Shown here in pieces: positions 1 to 8,693 of a stretch of DNA of 64,000 nucleotides. This stretch comes from Bacillus sp. S3. Lineage in GTDB: Bacteria > Bacillota > Bacilli > Bacillales > Cytobacillaceae. Within the stretch, counting starts at the first letter, position 1, and each line of letters begins with the position of its first letter. The DNA lies in assembly GCF_005154805.1 (NCBI RefSeq), contig NZ_CP039727.1, positions 679,501 through 743,500 on the forward strand, in the 5' to 3' direction. The notes beneath the pieces are model-generated. The model made no database searches. It was not told where the DNA came from and saw only the letters and a program-made list of their open reading frames with translations. The position numbers were made by a program, and so were the translations under genes.

Positions 1-2
1 AA

Positions 3-572
3 GAAACTATTAATCTTTTAAAAACTGAAAAAGATCAAAAGATAAAAAAACGTAAAGAGGAACCGTCTACATTGGACCATACCTTTGTGAGCAACCGTGT
101 ACCAAAGCCTTTTGTAGAATTTGTTACATGTTTCTTCGACGATGCGAAATTAATCGAAGACTTTTGGCGTATGGTTCATATTCTTGCGTTTGATTATAAA
201 TTGCACCAAGAAACGGATGTCATCGTTCCAATCGCCATCGATGCGTTCCGGCAATTAATTAGAAAACTAAAACTTACAAACGTCGTTAGAAAGCCCATTG
301 CCTACTTTTACGGAATCTTAAAAGAGAAGTTCTATCTGTATTATGATAACTTATGCGATGAAAGGATGGCAGCTGAGCCTAGGAAAGATGATGAAAAGGT
401 ACTTTATGAGATTGGCGGAGAATTCTATGAGTGGGACTGGTTGAATGGGGAAGACATGAAAAGTGTTCATCCTCCTCAACGGTTCACAGCGCGGGGACTG
501 ATCGTGCATGTTCGAGACGATGCCTGCCGCCAACCGGAAGAACTTGTATTAACCCGAAGGATTAACCATTAG
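3..572 (+). CDS. Hypothetical cytosolic protein, C-terminal part (5' end outside window)
   Basis: The frame is open from base 3 to the stop at 570-572, so the gene very probably starts left of the window. A TTG at 72 is possible, but the Lys/Glu-rich stretch before it reads like an interdomain linker. About 190 residues are visible: a charged linker, then a mostly helical segment with FWRMVHILAFDYKLH and a later PIAYFYGILKEKF motif. This pattern resembles C-terminal halves of Bacillus helix-turn-helix or replication-accessory-like proteins, which is recall only. No catalytic motif is seen and the function is unknown. It is followed by a gene-poor 750-bp gap and does not look co-transcribed with the rhamnose operon. 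Confidence 0.6.
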   Translation, partial: ETINLLKTEKDQKIKKRKEEPSTLDHTFVSNRVPKPFVEFVTCFFDDAKLIEDFWRMVHILAFDYKLHQETDVIVPIAIDAFRQLIRKLKLTNVVRKPIAYFYGILKEKFYLYYDNLCDERMAAEPRKDDEKVLYEIGGEFYEWDWLNGEDMKSVHPPQRFTARGLIVHVRDDACRQPEELVLTRRINH

Positions 573-741
573 TCGATCAAGTTCCTTTCCAAACAGCCAA
601 TCCGCTACACACTTCCCCATTATATTCAAGCATTTGGAGGGGAAGTTCAGGATTGCTAGGGTTAAGTCTAATTTCAAACAACGTTTAACTAATGGCGAAA
701 ATACAAGAAATTGACAGAATCATGACAGTTAACGTGCAAAA

Positions 742-954
742 TTAAAGATAGGTGGCCACAAGTGATTCTGGGTATCTCGATGAATGTAGTCCGTACTTTT
801 CGACATTTTTCAAATCAAACTCCAGCTGTTTTTCCCTCATTTCCTCAATAGATATTGCCAAAAACAATTTCTTCATGTGCTTTACAAATTCCTTTCCTGC
901 TTTTTTAAAGTATTTATTGCAGTGTATTAAGGTATCGTCTAAATCCAATATCAA
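742..954 (-). pseudogene. Truncated HAD-family hydrolase remnant
   Basis: Seventy codons (TTG at 954) begin with ILDLDDTLIHCNKYF, the DxDxT motif I loop of HAD phosphatases with the Asp nucleophile. The frame closes after YPESLVATYL, long before motifs II-IV, which a complete enzyme of about 200-250 residues would need. No ribosome site is evident before the TTG, and the frame stays open further upstream without an obvious start. It is best read as the 5' remnant of a gene whose remainder was lost, stranded between the edge gene and the rhamnose operon. Confidence 0.5.
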
Positions 955-1329
955 GGTTTGTTGTTTCGTAAAAACAATATCGCTTTGGCACGTTCTCCTG
1001 ATACTAAAGCTTACAATTATTTTTTATCTAAACGACGTAAGCCCTGCCTAATTTACATCCTTACGACTCCGAAGCCTATCCAGAGTGAAAAGTTACTCTA
1101 GTAAAGCGTAAAGTATAGGACCCTAAACATTTCTAAATTTCTCCGTAAACTCAATGTATTCCGTATACCAAAATAATAAGAATAAGGAAATAACGTTAAA
1201 AACTGAGGGTTCTTATATAAAATCACTGTAATTCCAACTGAAGATGATAACGGTAATTTTTGTAAAAACAGTATAGAAAACAGAGGTCAATATCGAAAGG
1301 AAGACATATTATAATACGAGGTGTATAAA
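955..1329. other. Intergenic region with no supported gene
   Basis: AT-rich spacer upstream of the rhamnose operon. No credible ORF is seen on either strand. It must hold the operon promoter, but I could not assign one: a SigK-like -10 (CATATTATA, 1305-1313) lies so close to rfbC that its transcript would start inside the ribosome site. Confidence 0.4.
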
Positions 1330-1896
1330 ATGGGGATTTATGAAAGTGAATTACCAGGAGTAAAAGTTATTGAACCAAATGTGTTTAGTGATCATCGTGG
1401 ATGGTTTATGGAGTCGTTTAGTGATGAATGGTTTATTAAAGAAGGAATAAGCACTGTTTTTGTTCAGGATAATCATTCACTTTCTGTATCAAGTGGTACC
1501 TTACGGGGGTTACATTATCAATTAATTCCAAAAGCCCAGGCAAAGCTTGTCCGCTGTACAAGAGGTGCTATCTTTGATGTTGCAATCGATATTCGAAAGG
1601 GTAGTCCTGCATTTGGTATGTGGTTTGGAATTGAATTAAGTGCAGTTAATCGAAAACAGTTGTTCATTCCAAAAGGATTTGCTCATGGTTTTATGACATT
1701 AACAGATGATACAGAAGTTCAATATAAGGTGGATGCCTTTTATGATCCTCAGTTCGACAGGGGCATTAAATGGAATGACCCAGCAATTGGGATAGTGTGG
1801 CCAGCTTCACTTACCCCAATATTATCAGCTAAGGATCAATCTAATCCAAATTTAGCTGATATAGAGAATAATTTTATCTATGGAGAAAAACTATGA
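1330..1896 (+). CDS. rfbC: dTDP-4-dehydrorhamnose 3,5-epimerase (SpsL/RfbC)
   Basis: Epimerises C3 and C5 of dTDP-4-keto-6-deoxyglucose, the third step to dTDP-L-rhamnose, in the cytosol. The 188-residue cupin shows the family signatures: DHRGWFMESF near the N-terminus, LRGLHYQ with the catalytic His, and FIPKGFAHGF. The usual family length is about 180-190. ATG 1330 is chosen because GAGGTG at 1318-1323 sits 6 nt upstream; a GTG at 1321 lies inside that site. It overlaps rfbD by 4 nt, so translation is coupled. With spsA and spsB downstream in the same operon, it corresponds to SpsL of the B. subtilis spore-coat polysaccharide locus. The function call is secure; the spore role is inferred from context. 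Confidence 0.95.
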   Translation: MGIYESELPGVKVIEPNVFSDHRGWFMESFSDEWFIKEGISTVFVQDNHSLSVSSGTLRGLHYQLIPKAQAKLVRCTRGAIFDVAIDIRKGSPAFGMWFGIELSAVNRKQLFIPKGFAHGFMTLTDDTEVQYKVDAFYDPQFDRGIKWNDPAIGIVWPASLTPILSAKDQSNPNLADIENNFIYGEKL

Positions 1897-2744
1897 AAAT
1901 ACTTGTTACAGGTTCGACAGGGCAGCTTGGTTTTGATGTGATGAAAGAAGGGCATAGCCGTGGGATGGATATGATTGGAGTGGGGTCAAAAGATTTAAAT
2001 ATTACAGATGAACCTTCAGTTGGTAAGTTTATTGCCGATTTGAACCCTGATGCGATTATTCATTGCGCTGCCTATACAGCTGTTGATCAAGCTGAGGATG
2101 ATAGGGAAAACTGTTGGAATGTGAATGTGGAAGGGACAAACAATCTAGTTCAGGCCGCAAGGAAAATTCAGGCAAAGTTTATGTATATTAGTTCAGATTA
2201 CGTGTTTAATGGATTGGGAGATTATCCGTTTGATGAATCGGAGCAGCCAAGCCCTGTTAGTTATTATGGACTGACAAAATACGAAGGTGAAAAGCTTGTT
2301 CAGTCCAAATTATCGGAATGGTTTATTGTTAGAATTTCATGGGTTTTCGGCAAAAATGGAAATAACTTTGTTAAGACAATGCTTAAACTTTCAGAAAATC
2401 ACACTATGCTTAATGTAGTAGAGGATCAGATTGGCTCTCCTACCTATACAGTTGATGCAGCGCGACTACTGTTGGACATGATTCAAACAAATCAATATGG
2501 CTTCTATCATGCAACGAATGAGGGATATTGCAGTTGGGCTGATTTTGCAAGGGAAATATTCCGCCTTAGCGGGAAATCAGTTATTGTTAAATCCATCAGT
2601 TCTGAAGAGTACCCTACTAGAGCCATTCGCCCAAAAAACTCACGGTTGTCTAATCAAAAATTACGTATTCATGGATTTAGCCCCCTGCCCTCCTGGCAAA
2701 TCGCGTTAAAGCAATATCTAAATGATGGAACCAACAAGGAGTGA
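1893..2744 (+). CDS. rfbD: dTDP-4-dehydrorhamnose reductase (SpsK/RfbD)
   Basis: NAD(P)H-dependent reductase for the last step of dTDP-L-rhamnose synthesis. The 283-residue extended SDR has the Rossmann motif TGSTGQLG at residues 6-13, HCAAYTAVDQAE, and the catalytic YYGLTKYEGEK (YxxxK). The length is normal. It overlaps rfbC by ATGA, and its 3' end overlaps the upstream reading frame of rfbB, as expected in a compact operon. It corresponds to SpsK. Nothing is unusual in it. Confidence 0.95.
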   Translation: MKILVTGSTGQLGFDVMKEGHSRGMDMIGVGSKDLNITDEPSVGKFIADLNPDAIIHCAAYTAVDQAEDDRENCWNVNVEGTNNLVQAARKIQAKFMYISSDYVFNGLGDYPFDESEQPSPVSYYGLTKYEGEKLVQSKLSEWFIVRISWVFGKNGNNFVKTMLKLSENHTMLNVVEDQIGSPTYTVDAARLLLDMIQTNQYGFYHATNEGYCSWADFAREIFRLSGKSVIVKSISSEEYPTRAIRPKNSRLSNQKLRIHGFSPLPSWQIALKQYLNDGTNKE

Positions 2745-2751
2745 GGTAAAT

Positions 2752-3783
2752 TTGACTACAAGGAAGATTTTGATAACCGGAGGCTCGGGATTTATCGGTG
2801 GAAACTTCGTTCAGTATATGGTTAAAAAATATCCGGATTATCATATTTATAATTTAGATTTACTCACGTATGCGGGTGATATAACGAAACACCGTGAGAT
2901 TGAATCACATAAAAACTATCATTTTATTCAAGCGGATATTACGAATCGCAGTGTTATTATGAATCTTTTTGAAAAAGAGAAGTTTAAGTATGTTGTTCAT
3001 TTTGCCGCAGAAAGCCATGTGGATCGTTCGATTTTAGATCCGGAAATATTTGTTCGAACCAATATTTTGGGGACACAGGTGCTGCTTGATGCAGCAAAAC
3101 ATATGGAAGTGGACAAATTTATCCATGTTTCAACAGATGAAGTTTATGGAGAGTTAGACTTTGATCCATCAACTTTTTTTACAGAGGAAACACCGCTTAA
3201 GGCAAATAGTCCGTACAGTGCCAGTAAGGCGTCCAGTGACCTCTTAGTTAGAGCGTATCATGAAACATTTCAACTCCCCGTCAATATAACCCGTTGTTCC
3301 AATAATTATGGTCCGTTTCACTTTCCTGAAAAACTAATTCCACTCACCATCCTTCGTGCCTTAAATAATGAAACGATTCCTGTTTATGGGGATGGAAAGA
3401 ATGTCCGCGATTGGTTACATGTCCACGACCATTGTACGGCACTCGATTTAGTATTGCATAAAGGGGTGAATGGTGAAATTTATAATGTTGGCGGCAATAA
3501 TGAAAAAACCAATTTAGAGGTGGTTACTACTATTCTTCATGCCTTAGGGAAATCAGAAGATCTCATTACGTTTGTCCCCGACCGCTTGGGACACGATAAG
3601 CGCTACGCCATTTGCTCGAATAAATTAAAGAAATTAGGCTGGACACCCCAATATTCTTTTGAAACGGGGATATCCATGACTGTTGAATGGTTTGTCCAGA
3701 ATAAATGGTGGTGGAGGCAACTATTGAGTGATGGATACTTGAAATATATTGAAAATCAATATTCAAAAAATGATGGTGACTAG
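2752..3783 (+). CDS. rfbB: dTDP-glucose 4,6-dehydratase (SpsJ/RfbB)
   Basis: Converts dTDP-glucose to dTDP-4-keto-6-deoxyglucose with tightly bound NAD. About 343 residues: TGGSGFIGGNFVQ nucleotide-binding loop, HFAAESHVDRS, STDEVYGEL and the YSASKASSD active-site motif. The frame opens at 2722 inside rfbD, but TTG 2752 is preferred because AAGGAGTGAGG at 2736-2746 is a strong ribosome site and the protein then begins MTTRKILITGG, as homologues do. It is the third gene of the operon and corresponds to SpsJ. A 75-nt gap follows before rfbA. Confidence 0.94.
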   Translation: MTTRKILITGGSGFIGGNFVQYMVKKYPDYHIYNLDLLTYAGDITKHREIESHKNYHFIQADITNRSVIMNLFEKEKFKYVVHFAAESHVDRSILDPEIFVRTNILGTQVLLDAAKHMEVDKFIHVSTDEVYGELDFDPSTFFTEETPLKANSPYSASKASSDLLVRAYHETFQLPVNITRCSNNYGPFHFPEKLIPLTILRALNNETIPVYGDGKNVRDWLHVHDHCTALDLVLHKGVNGEIYNVGGNNEKTNLEVVTTILHALGKSEDLITFVPDRLGHDKRYAICSNKLKKLGWTPQYSFETGISMTVEWFVQNKWWWRQLLSDGYLKYIENQYSKNDGD

Positions 3784-3867
3784 GAAAATAAGACCAATTC
3801 CATAAATGGACACTCAAGCTAGTACCAAAAAAAACCTTTTCTCATAAATTGATAAGGAGTGTTATTC

Positions 3868-4641
3868 ATGGAAAGGGTGAAGAGAATGAAAGGTGTCATT
3901 TTGGCTGGGGGAAAGGGTACACGTTTACAGCCTTTTACAAAAGTACTAAATAAGCACTTATTGCCTGTTGGCTTGCAGCCAATGGTTCATTGGCCAATTA
4001 CCAAGTTAAAGCAAGCGGGTATTACGGAAATATTAATCGTTACAAATCAGGAAGATGTAGCTGACTTTCAAAAAATAGTGGGTAACGGTAAGGAATTGGG
4101 AGTTAACTTATCATACACGATCCAAAGTGATAATGGCGGTGGAATTGCCGATGCTTTATATTGTGCGAAGGAGTTCGTTGAAGATAAGTTTGTTGTGTTA
4201 CTTGGGGACAACCTGTTTGATGATGATCTCGGGTCATATATTGAAGAATTTAAGAATGGCTGCCATGAAGCGAAGGTTTTTTTAAAAGAGGTGCCAGATC
4301 CGGAAAGGTATGGGGTGGCCATTCTAGATGAAAATAATCATTCCATTCTCTCGATTATTGAAAAGCCTAAGATAAGCAATTCCAATTATTGTGTAACAGG
4401 AATGTATTTCTACGATAAGCAGGTTTTTGAATTAATTCATCTGTTGGAGCCTTCTGCCAGGGGGGAAAAGGAAGTGACAGATTTAAATAATTTGTATATT
4501 AATCGAAGGGCATTAAAGTATGAAAAACTAACAAAATGGTGGCTTGATGCGGGAACACATGAAGCCTTATTCAAGGCAAACCAACATTATTATGAAAATC
4601 TGTTGAAGGCAGAGAACGAACATGATAGGGAATTAAAATAA
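3868..4641 (+). CDS. rfbA: Glucose-1-phosphate thymidylyltransferase (SpsI/RfbA)
   Basis: Makes dTDP-glucose from dTTP and glucose-1-phosphate, the first committed step. The protein starts with the nucleotidyltransferase signature GVILAGGKGTRLQPFT, followed by KHLLPVG, LLGDNLFDDDL (metal-binding Asp) and EKPKISNSNYCVTGMYFY. At about 257 residues it is the short SpsI-like form rather than the roughly 290-residue RmlA form. ATG 3868 has AAGGAG at 3854-3859 with 8-nt spacing; ATG 3886 (MKGVILAGG) is an alternative. Gene order C-D-B-A mirrors spsL-K-J-I. Confidence 0.93.
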   Translation: MERVKRMKGVILAGGKGTRLQPFTKVLNKHLLPVGLQPMVHWPITKLKQAGITEILIVTNQEDVADFQKIVGNGKELGVNLSYTIQSDNGGGIADALYCAKEFVEDKFVVLLGDNLFDDDLGSYIEEFKNGCHEAKVFLKEVPDPERYGVAILDENNHSILSIIEKPKISNSNYCVTGMYFYDKQVFELIHLLEPSARGEKEVTDLNNLYINRRALKYEKLTKWWLDAGTHEALFKANQHYYENLLKAENEHDRELK

Positions 4642-4655
4642 AATGGGGTGTGATT

Positions 4656-5435
4656 GTGCCGAAGGTTTCTATCATATTAACTAGTTTTAATAAACAGGAA
4701 TATGTCGCGAAGTCAATTCGTGCCATATTGGACCAAAGTTATGATGACTTCGAGTTATTTATCATGGATGATAACTCAAATGAAGCAACGCTAAGAGAGA
4801 TCCAACCCTTTTTAAAAGATACTAGAGTGAAATTTTTTAAGAGTGATATTAAAACTATTGATGAAAGAGTAGCAAAAACAAGATATGCCGTTCTCATTAA
4901 TCAAGCACTTGATTTAGCACAAGGAGAATATATTACGTATGCAACCGATGACAATGTGTTCCATAAGAAAAAAATAAAGAAAATGGTTGATTACTTAGAT
5001 CGGCATCCAAAGGTTATGGTCGTTTATTCAGCATCGGAAACGATCTATTTGAATGATAAGGGGGAAAGTACGCATTCGGTTATCAGACCTGCTAAGAGTC
5101 TATCTTGGCTGGCATCGTGTGTGATAGACCATTGTTCGATTATGCATCGTAGAGATGTTTTACCTGTGATTACAAAAACCTTTGGCGCAAATTGGGATGA
5201 AGATCCACAATTTTATCGGATCGGCGACGCTCGATTCTTCTGGAAATTAAATCACTATTGGCCATTTTATCCCCTTAATGAAGTATTAGATTTTAATTAC
5301 ATTACCCCGAAATCAATTCATACGCAAATTTTCCATGAAAAGCCAAGTGAATTTGCTCAAAAATTACCCCCCCAGCGAACATGCAAGGAACTGCGAGAAT
5401 CCCTGAGGGCATTGAAACGGGGGAATCCGCATTGA
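4656..5435 (+). CDS. spsA: Spore coat polysaccharide glycosyltransferase SpsA
   Basis: GT-A fold, family 2 glycosyltransferase of the spore coat polysaccharide pathway. The 259-residue protein opens MPKVSIILTSFNKQEYVAKS, with FELFIMDDNSNEAT and YATDDNVF (the acidic nucleotide/metal-binding motif), and ends with PPQRTCKELRESL, a tail I recognise from B. subtilis SpsA. GTG 4656 is chosen over GTG 4650 because GGGGTG (4645-4650) then has proper spacing and the N-terminus matches SpsA. The stop overlaps the spsB start. It probably transfers a sugar, plausibly rhamnose made by the upstream genes, in the mother cell during sporulation; the donor is not proven. Confidence 0.93.
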   Translation: MPKVSIILTSFNKQEYVAKSIRAILDQSYDDFELFIMDDNSNEATLREIQPFLKDTRVKFFKSDIKTIDERVAKTRYAVLINQALDLAQGEYITYATDDNVFHKKKIKKMVDYLDRHPKVMVVYSASETIYLNDKGESTHSVIRPAKSLSWLASCVIDHCSIMHRRDVLPVITKTFGANWDEDPQFYRIGDARFFWKLNHYWPFYPLNEVLDFNYITPKSIHTQIFHEKPSEFAQKLPPQRTCKELRESLRALKRGNPH

Positions 5436-6838
5436 GTCATTATTTAGCAAACTATTGGAACATCTATCGCGAGTTTTTGGAAACCTTCAAAAATTTTAAA
5501 TTTAACAATATTCCTATCGCCATTGTAACAAATTTTTATCAGCATTTTGATTCAGAGCTTAAAAGAAAAATGGAAGCTGAAGATTTTACTAATGAAAGTC
5601 GATATGAACTGAAAAAAGAAATGATTCAACCCTATTTTGATAAATGGCTTGGGGATACGAGATTAACCCATACGGACGGGGTGAAGGGTGGAAAAGTCCT
5701 GATCAACTATGACTATACGCGTATTCCCGAGTCATGTTATAAAACCTTATTTGATCCGAAACAGACGATTATTCTTTCTCGGTCTGCGAAAACACATCTT
5801 TATGGAATTCCAGTTGAGACACTCCATAAATACGAACAGTCCAATGACCTTATTTCGATTCAGCTTGTCAAAAATGCGGAGACTATATTTAAGAAATTAC
5901 ATGACCATCCGGTATTTAGCAATGAATTCTTTCAACAGACCTTCCTTAAACGGATACCCTTGATCGTGAAAACGATAAGTACAGTATGTCATTTCTTTGA
6001 ACACGTAAACATCTCAGCTATCGTGGTTGGTACGACGGAAGATGTGGTAAGCAGAGTACTAGCTATTGTTGGCACCATTCACGGCATCAAAAGTGTATGT
6101 CTGCAGCATGGGGCATTAATGGGGGAAGAAGCTTTTATGCCGGTATTTACCACTACTGTTGCCGTATATGGAGAGTATGAAAAAAACTGGTATTTACAAA
6201 GAGGAGTGCCGCAAGAGCGTATCGCTGAAATTGGTCATCCGAAATATGACGAAATATTTACTAAAACCAGAGGGAAGAAAAAAAGCTTTTATAAGCGATT
6301 CAATCTTGATCCAGCCAAACAGACTTTATTAGTCATTACTGGACCTAATATAGAACCTGAGAAATTTTTGCGGCTGATGAGAAATATTCTAGCTAACACC
6401 AGTTATCAAATCATAATAAAGCCACATCCATGGGAGGTAGGAAAGGGAAAGTGCGGTATATATTTTGAACTTGAAAAGAAATATAAAACGGTTCAAGTGT
6501 TTACATCGCGAGAGAATTACTTATATGATCTAATTTCCCAGGTTGATGGAGTAGTTGCCTCATTATCAACAGTCGTGTTAGAAAGTATTTTATTTAGTAA
6601 ACCAGTGTTTATATTTGACTTTGTAATCAGTAATCGATCGTATGATTATTATGAAAAGCTAGGAGAATTTTTACAAACAGGTCCTGATCGATTAACTGAA
6701 GTCATTGATCAATTTTTTTCCACGAATGAAAAAAAAGAAGACTATCAAAGAATTAGAAGCGAATATGCGTCTTGTTCTTATAATGATGGAACTTCAGGAA
6801 AAAAATTACTTGCCCACCTGAATGAGCTTCAAGCATGA
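5432..6838 (+). CDS. spsB: Spore coat polysaccharide protein SpsB (CDP-glycerol phosphotransferase-like)
   Basis: About 468 residues. TTG 5432 overlaps the spsA stop (TTGA) and has GGGGG 8 nt upstream; the frame itself opens at 5381. The C-terminal half carries GT-B or glycerophosphotransferase-like features: VCLQHGALMGEEAF, IAEIGHPKYDEIF, LVITGPNIEPEKF, IIIKPHPWE and SLSTVVLESILFSKPVF. These recur in SpsB/YheC-type and CDP-glycerol:polyglycerophosphate transferases. No signal peptide is seen. It is the last gene of the rhamnose operon, ended by the hairpin at 6900. The reaction is not established from sequence. Confidence 0.88.
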   Translation: MSHYLANYWNIYREFLETFKNFKFNNIPIAIVTNFYQHFDSELKRKMEAEDFTNESRYELKKEMIQPYFDKWLGDTRLTHTDGVKGGKVLINYDYTRIPESCYKTLFDPKQTIILSRSAKTHLYGIPVETLHKYEQSNDLISIQLVKNAETIFKKLHDHPVFSNEFFQQTFLKRIPLIVKTISTVCHFFEHVNISAIVVGTTEDVVSRVLAIVGTIHGIKSVCLQHGALMGEEAFMPVFTTTVAVYGEYEKNWYLQRGVPQERIAEIGHPKYDEIFTKTRGKKKSFYKRFNLDPAKQTLLVITGPNIEPEKFLRLMRNILANTSYQIIIKPHPWEVGKGKCGIYFELEKKYKTVQVFTSRENYLYDLISQVDGVVASLSTVVLESILFSKPVFIFDFVISNRSYDYYEKLGEFLQTGPDRLTEVIDQFFSTNEKKEDYQRIRSEYASCSYNDGTSGKKLLAHLNELQA

Positions 6839-6899
6839 ATTTCCTCTTTTTCTTAAAGTCTCTTTACCGTTTAAGTGAACCTCAAATGAATAAAAAAAT

Positions 6900-6943
6900 A
6901 GTAAGATATCACTTCGGAAGGAGGAGATATCTTACTTTTTTTT
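6900..6943. terminator. Bidirectional intrinsic terminator between converging sps and pse operons
   Basis: A perfect 11-bp stem (AGTAAGATATC at 6900-6910 with its complement at 6926-6936) and a 15-nt loop are followed by a T run at 6936-6943. An A run at 6892-6898 supplies the U tract on the minus strand, so it can end both spsB and pseI transcripts. Confidence 0.85.
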
Positions 6944-7994
6944 ACTGTGACAGCATGCTCCAGTCGGCAGGAGTTCCTGCTTTAATGCTTACTTGTACCT
7001 GTTTTCCTAATAATTCTTCATAGAATTTAGGAGCTAGACCATATCCTGGACGTATAATTTTTAGATTCTCTTTTGTTAACGTATCCCCTGCTTGGAGATC
7101 TTTCGCAATATAAATGGATCTTCTGTATTTTAATGACTTTTTTTCTTCTTCTGTTGGACCGTAAGTTATTTGTCCGAGGGACTGCCATGCACGTTCCGAC
7201 TCTGCCACTAAAGCTTTCATTTCTGACGGTTCCATTGAAAAGGCAGAATCAACGCCGCCATCAGACCTAAGAATTGTAAAATGTTTTTCAATTACTGTAG
7301 CACCTAACGCCACACTTGCTAGAGAAACGCCAATTCCCATTGTATGGTCAGAGATTCCAACTTGGCAGTTAAATAATTGCTGTAAGTGGGGGATGGTTAA
7401 AATATTTGTATTTTCTGGAGTTGCAGGGTAGGTGCTGGTGCATTTTAATAATATTAAGTCGCGGCATCCTGCTTCCCTTGCGGTTTTCACCGTTTCTTCC
7501 AATTCCTCTAGAGAGGCCATTCCTGTTGAAATAATCATCGGTTTCCCTGTTGCAGCAACTTTTTTGATCAGTGGCAAATCGTTATTCTCAAACGAGGCAA
7601 TTTTATACATAGGTACGTTTAATGTTTCTAAGAAATCGACAGCTGTTTCATCAAACGGGGTACTAAAGGCGAGCATTCCAAGTTCTTGTGCCCGATCAAA
7701 CAGAGTCTTGTGCCATTCCCATGGTGTATAGGCCTCTTGGTATAATTCATATAAGTTCCTTCCTTCCCACAAGTTTCCTTCGTCCTTTATATCAAAACCC
7801 TCACCATTCACATTTAAGGTCATGGTGTCGGGGGTGTAGGTTTGGATTTTTAAAGCATGTGCGCCCGTTTTAGCAGCTTCCTCTACAATTTTCAAGGCTC
7901 TTTCTAAGGACTGATTATGGTTTCCTGACATTTCGGCAATTACAAATGGCCGATGGTCTTTTCCTATAATATAGTTCCCGATTTTGATATCCAT
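6942..7994 (-). CDS. pseI: Pseudaminic acid synthase-like, NeuB family (PseI/SpsE)
   Basis: Condenses a 6-deoxy-2,4-diacetamido hexose with phosphoenolpyruvate to a nonulosonic acid. The 350-residue protein has an N-terminal NeuB TIM barrel (FVIAEMSGNHNQSLERA, KIQTYTPDT, AFSTPFDE, ISTGMASLEEL, GISDHTMG, EKHFTI) and a C-terminal antifreeze/SAF domain (RSIYIAKDLQAGDTL to the end). The neighbouring pseB, C, H, G and F genes point to pseudaminic rather than sialic or legionaminic acid. Its ATG directly abuts the stop of the WbqC-family gene. It is equivalent to B. subtilis SpsE and is the last gene of the minus-strand operon. Confidence 0.93.
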   Translation of the reverse strand: MDIKIGNYIIGKDHRPFVIAEMSGNHNQSLERALKIVEEAAKTGAHALKIQTYTPDTMTLNVNGEGFDIKDEGNLWEGRNLYELYQEAYTPWEWHKTLFDRAQELGMLAFSTPFDETAVDFLETLNVPMYKIASFENNDLPLIKKVAATGKPMIISTGMASLEELEETVKTAREAGCRDLILLKCTSTYPATPENTNILTIPHLQQLFNCQVGISDHTMGIGVSLASVALGATVIEKHFTILRSDGGVDSAFSMEPSEMKALVAESERAWQSLGQITYGPTEEEKKSLKYRRSIYIAKDLQAGDTLTKENLKIIRPGYGLAPKFYEELLGKQVQVSIKAGTPADWSMLSQ

Positions 7995-8693
7995 TCAATT
8001 ATTCCCTTCCAAAATATATTCTCTGGTCTTATGGATTCCTAGATTTGCAAGAACATCGATAATGGATAAATGAGAGATAAACCCCTCGTGATGTTTTTGA
8101 GTGTACTGGCCAGGAATATAATCATGATATTCTACCTTTATATTACTTTTAGAAAAAAGCCCTTCTTGTTCAATATAGTCCTTGGAACCTCTTGCACTCA
8201 AATAGACTTCTGCCCCTAAATAATGACAAACGTTTATGAGATACTCAGACTTCCGGCCAGATACCGGCAGTTCACTGCTCTTCCTGATATTTGTGCGGAT
8301 CCCAAGCAATTGGGCTATTTCCTTCGTTAAGGCCATGGTAAAATCGGCTAATAATAGCGTATCATTTTGGTAGAAATGGTTAAGGAGGTCTTTGATTTCA
8401 TGAAAATAGGGGTGTTTTCCATAGGTTTGCTGAAGCGTTAGCAGGTGTTTTTTTTTCCACAACTTGGTGAGGTCTGTTTTGACATCCTTAATCAATTGTT
8501 GCTTCTCTCCACCAGTTAATACTGGGATGGTTAGATATTTCGCTTGGTCTTTGAGTAAAATTTTATTCCTTTGCTGCCAGGAGCCTTTAGAAAATTGAAC
8601 ATCGTCAAGAAAAATAAAAAAATCTGTATTGGACATCATGTGAAAGTACCCCGCCCATGGCAGATAGGTTGGCTGCATAATGGCAATTTTCAT
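7995..8693 (-). CDS. WbqC-family protein
   Basis: A 232-residue protein starting MKIAIMQPTYLPWAGYFHMM, the hallmark of the WbqC-like family, with FLDDVQFSKGSWQQRNKI and LSARGSKDYI further on. Members occur in O-antigen and capsule clusters next to unusual amino-sugar genes; their biochemistry is largely unsettled, with acyl transfer or hydrolysis suggested. Here it lies between pseH and pseI, overlapping pseH by ATGA and abutting pseI, so it is an integral operon member and may make or attach an N-acyl decoration. A normal GGAG site precedes the ATG. Confidence 0.85.
   Translation of the reverse strand: MKIAIMQPTYLPWAGYFHMMSNTDFFIFLDDVQFSKGSWQQRNKILLKDQAKYLTIPVLTGGEKQQLIKDVKTDLTKLWKKKHLLTLQQTYGKHPYFHEIKDLLNHFYQNDTLLLADFTMALTKEIAQLLGIRTNIRKSSELPVSGRKSEYLINVCHYLGAEVYLSARGSKDYIEQEGLFSKSNIKVEYHDYIPGQYTQKHHEGFISHLSIIDVLANLGIHKTREYILEGNN

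Noticed and set aside
612..645. CTTCCCC/GGGGAAG hairpin as terminator of the edge gene
   Set aside because: The loop is about 20 nt and there is no T run after the stem.
1305..1313. CATATTATA as a SigK promoter for the rhamnose operon
   Set aside because: The -10 matches, but the start it implies (about 1320) falls inside the ribosome site of rfbC and no AC is found 16-17 nt upstream.
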